Of a stretch of 64,000 bases of DNA, positions 60,501 to 64,000 are shown piece after piece; position 1 is the first letter of the stretch; the number at the start of each line of letters is the position of its first letter. Both the position numbers and the translations under genes were made by a program. The DNA comes from JACCXG01 sp963836735 (lineage in GTDB: Bacteria; Acidobacteriota; Vicinamibacteria; Vicinamibacterales; 2-12-FULL-66-21), in the NCBI GenBank assembly GCA_963836735.1, contig CAWIKP010000037.1, forward strand, positions 496,001-560,000, written 5' to 3'. The notes beneath the pieces are model-generated. The model saw only the letters and a list, made by a program, of their open reading frames with translations. It made no database searches and was not told the origin of the DNA.

Positions 60501-61218
60501 GTGGCGGCTCCAGCACAACCCGGATGGCAGCTTCCAGCTGCGCTCCGACCAGGCCGAGTACGAGAAGCTGAACGAGACGCTCGACGCGCGGCCGCACACC
60601 ATCAAGGGCAACGCGGTGTGGGCGCTGCCGAAGGTGCCGCAGTCGTTCGGCAACATCGCCGGCGCGATCCTCAACGACTGGCGGCTGGCCGGCGTGTGGA
60701 CCGCTGGGTCAGGCGCGGCCTACGACCTCAACTACAGCTACAACGCCAACGGCGGCAACGTGAACCTGACGGGCTCACCCGACTACGGCGCGCGAATCGT
60801 CTACGTCGGCGATCCGGGCAGCGGCTGCTCGGACAACGAGTACGCGCAGTTCAACGTGAAGTCGGTGACCGGCCCGACCTACAACAGTCTGGGCTTGGAA
60901 TCCGGCCGCAACCTGCTGCGCGGCTGCTTCGACAACCGCGTCGATGCGGCGATCTCGCGCGACATCCGCATGGGCGGCAGCCGAACGCTGGAATTCCGGC
61001 TGGACGTGTTCAACGTGTTCAACACGGTGATCATCACCAACCGGCAGAACCAGATTCAGTACAACAGCCCGACCGATCTGAGCCTCCGCAACTCGCAGAC
61101 GCTGGCCGACGGCTCGATCGACCCGGCCCGCATTCCGCCTCGCAACGCCGGCTTCGGCGCGGCGACGGCCGCGAATCCGCTGCGCAGCATGCAGATCCAG
61201 ATTCGGTTCGCGTTCTAA
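57537..61218 (+). CDS. TonB-dependent receptor, Oar-like, with carboxypeptidase-regulatory domain (frame-broken)
   Basis: An outer-membrane transporter of about 1,220 residues. Signal peptide MQLRKVWVLAFAIAALCAG; regulatory beta-sandwich TITGTVVDNQGGVIPGATVV to FKTVKRAGVRL; plug domain SVQIENLPVNRQNFTSLIQF and LMMDGISAMDTGNNG; then a long beta barrel with WGYSIGGPIGKPGGDNKLFF, and a C-terminal Phe (QIQIRFAF) as needed for barrel assembly. Six or more frame changes. A Cys pair lies in a loop (VPGCNNGAATCSG). Such receptors are abundant in Acidobacteria and import oligosaccharides or similar ligands. Downstream sugar-dehydrogenase genes hint at a carbohydrate ligand. Confidence 0.92.
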
Positions 61219-61222
61219 TCCA

Positions 61223-61370
61223 GTCCGGGGGGCTTCGCCCCCCGGACCCCCCTGCACGCTCTCTCGCGCGCCGCTTCGCCGGCGCGCTCCGTTCGCGTGG
61301 CTCGCTCGCTGCGCTCGCTCGCGGCGCAGATTCGACCTCGGGAGTCGCATCGCGGCTCCCGGGGTTTTTT
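61223..61370 (+). terminator. Hairpin and intrinsic terminator after the TonB receptor
   Basis: TCCGGGGGGCTTCGCCCCCC begins a perfect stem a few bases after the stop codon. At 61340-61370, GGGAGTCGCATCGCGGCTCC then CGGGG and TTTTTT make a typical rho-independent terminator. Between them is the palindromic CGAGCGCAGCGAGCGAGCC-type sequence. The clearest terminator in the window. Confidence 0.75.
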
Positions 61371-61410
61371 CACGAGTAGGCCTCTGTCCTGACCTCGACA
61401 TCTGACGCGT

Positions 61411-61475
61411 ATCAACTCCCAACCTCCAACTCCAACCCGCATTTGTTCGAAGAGACTGGTTGCCGGGTGTGCTTC
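61411..61475. repeat. Half heptad element, left arm and part of core
   Basis: ATCAACTCCCAACCTCCAAC followed by GCATTTGTTCGAAGAGACTG and GTTGCCGGGTG. It matches the left arm and core start of elements D and F, without a right arm. It lies downstream of the terminator and upstream of the sugar dehydrogenase. Confidence 0.55.
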
Positions 61476-61564
61476 CGTGGGCTTCTTACTGTCGTTGAGC
61501 GATTCCTGCGTGCAGAAAGGCGCCAGGACGGCTAAAAACAGGGCGACGGTGGCTCCTGAGACTC

Positions 61565-61592
61565 GACTCTGCATGCAATTTGCGTTAGGCTT
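61565..61592 (+). promoter_or_regulatory. Second copy of the 28-base motif
   Basis: GACTCTGCATGCAAT, TTGCG, TTAGGCTT. It lies 87 bases before the ATG of the sugar dehydrogenase, against about 250 before the TonB receptor start for the other copy. Confidence 0.5.
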
Positions 61593-61678
61593 GCCGCGTC
61601 GCCCTGCCGATCGTGTATCACCGAGGCGCGTCCCGTCGTAATCGAAGCGGCCCTATCGGCCTCCATAGGTCCGAGGTG

Positions 61679-63311
61679 ATGATGAAAGCTCCTGTCCGTA
61701 TTGCGGCTGCGGCGGCGCTCCTTGCGTTCACGTCAGCGGTCGGCGTCCCGCTTGCCTCGCAGCAGCCCGCGCCGGCGCAACCCTCCATGTCTCAGCCTCC
61801 CGCGGCACCGCCGGCCACCCCTGAGACCGGGGCGACAGGGCGGCGGCCGAGGGGGCGGGCGCGGGAATCAGATGGCGGCGCTCTACACCGAGCGCTGTGC
61901 CGCCTGCCACGGCACCGAGACCGCAGCCGGGCGCGCACCCAACCTGTTCGACGACCAGTGGACCCGGGCAAAAGACGATATCGGGATTGCCGCGGTCATC
62001 GCCGACGGTGTGCCTCAGACCGAGATGATTCCGTTCAAGGCGCAGTTGACCGAGCAGCAGATCTGGCAGCTCGTGGCCTACCTGAGGACGCAAGGAGCCA
62101 ACGCCAAGCCGCGGCCGACCTATGTCCCCGATCCCGACGGTCAGGAGATCAAGTCCGAGAAGCAGACGTTCAAGATCGAGGTGATCGCGAGGGAGATCGA
62201 GACGCCATGGGGTCTCGCGTTTCTGCCCGATGGCAGGCTGCTCGTCACCGAGCGCGCCGGCAAGCTCAAGATTCTCCCGAAAGACAAGTCCGGAACCGTC
62301 GTGACCGTCTCGGGACTGCCCAAGGTGTGGGAGCGGCAGGACGCGGGACTCTTCGATGTCGAAGTGCATCCGCAGTACGCGAAGAACGGCTGGATCTACC
62401 TGTCGTACGCCGAGCCGCTCCCGAACTACACGCCGCCGCCTCCGCCGCCCGAGGGCGCGGCGCCGGCTCCCGCTCCGGCCCCGGGCCGCGGCGGACGTGG
62501 TCCGCAGACGCCGAGCATCCCGTCGATGACGACGATCATCCGCGGCAAGATCGGCAAAGACAACGCCTGGACCGACCAGCAAGTGATCTTCCGCGCGCCG
62601 ACCGAGTTGTTCACCGACAGCAACATCCACTTCGGCTCGCGGTTCATCTTCGATCGGCAGGGGCACCTCTTCTACTCGATCGGCGAACGCGGGGTGGTTG
62701 AGAACGCGCAGGACCTCAGCAAGCCGACCGGCAAGATCCATCGGGTCAACGACGACGGCTCGGTGCCGAAGGACAACCCGTTCGCCAACAAGCCGGGAGC
62801 GCTCCCGACAATCTGGAGCTACGGCCACCGCAATCCCCAGGGCCTCGCCTGGGATCCGGTCAGCGGCAAGCTGTGGGAGTCGGAGCACGGGCCTCAGGGT
62901 GGCGACGAGATCAACATCATCGAGCCCGGCAAGAACTACGGCTGGGGCGTGATTACGATGGGCGTCCAGAACGGGATCACCAAGCGCAGCGAGCCCGGCA
63001 TGGAGCAGCCAATCACCTACTTCACGCCGAGCATCGCCCCGAGCGGGATCACGTTCTATAGCGGCAACGAGTACCCGGGCTGGAAGAACAGCCTGTTCGT
63101 CAGCGCGCTGGCCGGGCAGCAGCTGCGCCGCCTCGAGGTCAAGGACGACAAGGTGCTCGCAGAGGAAGTGCTGTTCAACCAGTTCGGCCGCCTCCACGAC
63201 GTGATCCAGGGGCCCGACGGTCTGCTGTATGTGACCCTCCAGCTGCCGGGGCAGGTGATGTCTGCATCGACGCCCGGGATGGTCGGACGGCTGGTGCCAG
63301 TTTCGAAATAG
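61679..63311 (+). CDS. PQQ-dependent sugar dehydrogenase with N-terminal cytochrome c domain
   Basis: Exported, about 543 residues; one frame change near 61840. Signal peptide APVRIAAAAALLAFTSAVG; a monoheme domain with ERCAACHGTETAAGRAPNLF and the axial Met in QTEMIPFKAQL; then a six-blade propeller of the aldose-sugar-dehydrogenase type: ETPWGLAFLPDGRLLVTERA, YGHRNPQGLAWDPVSGKLWE, EHGPQGGDEINIIEPGKNYG and GLLYVTLQLPG. A Pro/Gly/Arg-rich insert (APAPAPAPGRGGRG) sits in one loop. Heme fusion would let it pass electrons directly to the respiratory chain. GAGGTG precedes the start; ATG 61682 is an alternative. Confidence 0.9.
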
Positions 63312-63338
63312 GGGTTCATTGGTGGACAGTGCTCGCGC

Positions 63339-63498
63339 GCAACTCCCAACTCGCCAACTTCCAGACTCCCAAGCCGCCCTGGTCTCGAGCACGCGGGCGT
63401 GCAAAGCCCACGCACCGCAGCTGGTAGCCAGCGACTTTCACCCGGCTCTCTCGGACTCGGAAGCTCCTTGGGAGTTGGGAGTTGGAGGTTGGGAGTTG
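63339..63498. repeat. Heptad element H, translated in frame
   Basis: Left arm CAACTCCCAACTCGCCAAC and CCAGACTCCCAAG; right arm CTTGGGAGTTGGGAGTTGGA then GGTTGGGAGTTG. The core keeps GACTTTCACCC and CTCGGACTCGGAAGC. The frame of the following gene is open across the entire element back to the stop codon of the sugar dehydrogenase. Confidence 0.85.
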
Positions 63499-64000
63499 TC
63501 GTCGCGGCGCTCCTCGCGTCGTTGACCGTCCTGAGCGCGCAGCAGAGATCCTCCTGGCCGCCGCCCGTTCGGAAGACACCCGAGAAGGCCCCGGTCCTCT
63601 CCGCAGAAGAAGAGATGAAGACCCTGGCGCTGCCACCGGGGTATCGCGTCGAGCTGGTCGCGCAGGACCCCCTCGTCGTCGATCCGATTGCGATCGACTT
63701 CGACGCCGACGGCCGGATGTGGGTGCTCGAGATGCCCGGGTTCATGTCGGCGGAGGGCGCGGCGAATTCGCGGGAGCCGATCAACGACGTGGCGGTGCTC
63801 GAGGACACCAACGGCGACGGGGTGATGGACAAGCGCACCGTCTTCGCCGACAAGCTGGTGCTGCCTCGCGCGCTCAAGGTGCTCGAGTCGGGCGTGCTCG
63901 TTGGGGAGCCGCCGAATCTCTGGCTGATGAAGGACACCGACGGCGACCTGAAAGCCGACTCGAAGGAGCTCGTCAGCGATAGCTACGGCCGGGCCGCCGC
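63399..64000 (+). CDS. PVC-type membrane-bound dehydrogenase, N-terminal part
   Basis: A truncated gene running off the window. The mature start AEEEMKTLALPPGYRVELVA, then PIAIDFDADGRMWVLEMPG, DVAVLEDTNGDGVMDKRTVF and WLMKDTDGDLKADSKEL, are the repeats of the PVC-type propeller family, thought to bind PQQ and often fused to cytochrome c. The hydrophobic signal VVVAALLASLTVLSAQ is preceded in frame by LGVGSWRLGV, encoded by the right arm of the heptad element. No ATG is available; GTG 63399, TTG 63468 or TTG 63489 could start it. The start is uncertain, the family is clear. Confidence 0.75.
   Translation, partial: MQSPRTAAGSQRLSPGSLGLGSSLGVGSWRLGVVVAALLASLTVLSAQQRSSWPPPVRKTPEKAPVLSAEEEMKTLALPPGYRVELVAQDPLVVDPIAIDFDADGRMWVLEMPGFMSAEGAANSREPINDVAVLEDTNGDGVMDKRTVFADKLVLPRALKVLESGVLVGEPPNLWLMKDTDGDLKADSKELVSDSYGRAA

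Noticed and set aside
61728..63404. A 558-codon minus-strand frame opposite the sugar dehydrogenase
   Set aside because: It has no recognisable domain and mirrors a clearly real gene with heme and propeller motifs.

Overview
The window looks like a chromosome segment of a soil-type acidobacterium, most likely of the Vicinamibacteria. That placement is an inference from very high GC content, an Oar-like TonB receptor with an N-terminal carboxypeptidase-regulatory domain, several periplasmic PQQ beta-propeller dehydrogenases with c-type cytochromes, Tat-exported Gfo/Idh/MocA oxidoreductases and a lignocellulose-degrading gene set. I saw no tRNA, rRNA, CRISPR array, integrase or transposase gene. 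Many conserved genes are broken by single-base frame changes while their residues continue in the next frame. I annotate these as single genes and treat most of the breaks as probable sequence or assembly errors.

Layout. 1-7.9 kb: the end of a hybrid histidine kinase, a receiver-domain remnant, two divergent homologous FAD oxidoreductases (one with a Rieske domain), phosphofructokinase and an M49-like metallopeptidase. 8-15.7 kb: a pyruvate dehydrogenase operon (aceE-aceF-lpdA), then convergent uracil-DNA glycosylase and lipoyl synthase; lipA would supply the lipoyl group used by AceF. 15.8-21.8 kb: a UPF0173 hydrolase, a small unknown gene, then boxC-boxB-aldehyde dehydrogenase for aerobic benzoyl-CoA breakdown. 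22-30.6 kb: a kynureninase-like enzyme, a PQQ dehydrogenase with an inserted cytochrome, DoxX, two tandem Nif3-like proteins, a drug-type ABC exporter with its TetR regulator, and a small esterase. 30.7-44.6 kb: sugar metabolism (L-rhamnose isomerase, two MFS transporters, two sugar-phosphate isomerases, two Gfo/Idh/MocA proteins), a PQQ alcohol dehydrogenase with cytochromes, 3-oxoadipyl-CoA thiolase (pcaF), and an internally deleted sulfoquinovose-synthase-like gene. 45-57 kb: a nearly continuous aromatic-acid cluster: MetE-like methyltransferase, pcaH, pcaG, pcaB, pcaL, hydratase/dehydrogenase fusion, feruloyl-CoA synthase-like ligase, amidohydrolase and a tannase/feruloyl esterase. 57-64 kb: a TonB receptor, a cytochrome-fused sugar dehydrogenase and the start of a PVC-type dehydrogenase.

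Taken together, the aromatic genes outline a route from esterified hydroxycinnamates through CoA thioesters and hydroxybenzoates to protocatechuate, ring cleavage and 3-oxoadipyl-CoA. The box genes feed the same thiolase step. A demethylase or hydroxylase linking vanillate or 4-hydroxybenzoate to protocatechuate, a 3-oxoadipate CoA-transferase and boxA are not in the window.

The most unusual feature is not a gene. About twenty intergenic sites carry short arrays of 7-base (sometimes 8-base) units, usually as two inverted arms around a loop, and most begin within a few bases of a stop codon. The unit differs between sites, but the period, the inverted layout and, in the main family, the GTCAA...TTGAC ends recur. 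Six members also keep parts of an inner nested palindrome. Most units have no stop codon in any of the six frames, and several genes begin or end inside these arrays. A second family of GGGGCCCC-rich palindromes with TCAGCATT termini, a third family of GGCGGAAG hairpins and a protein-coding palindromic insert in lpdA make this an exceptionally repeat-structured region.
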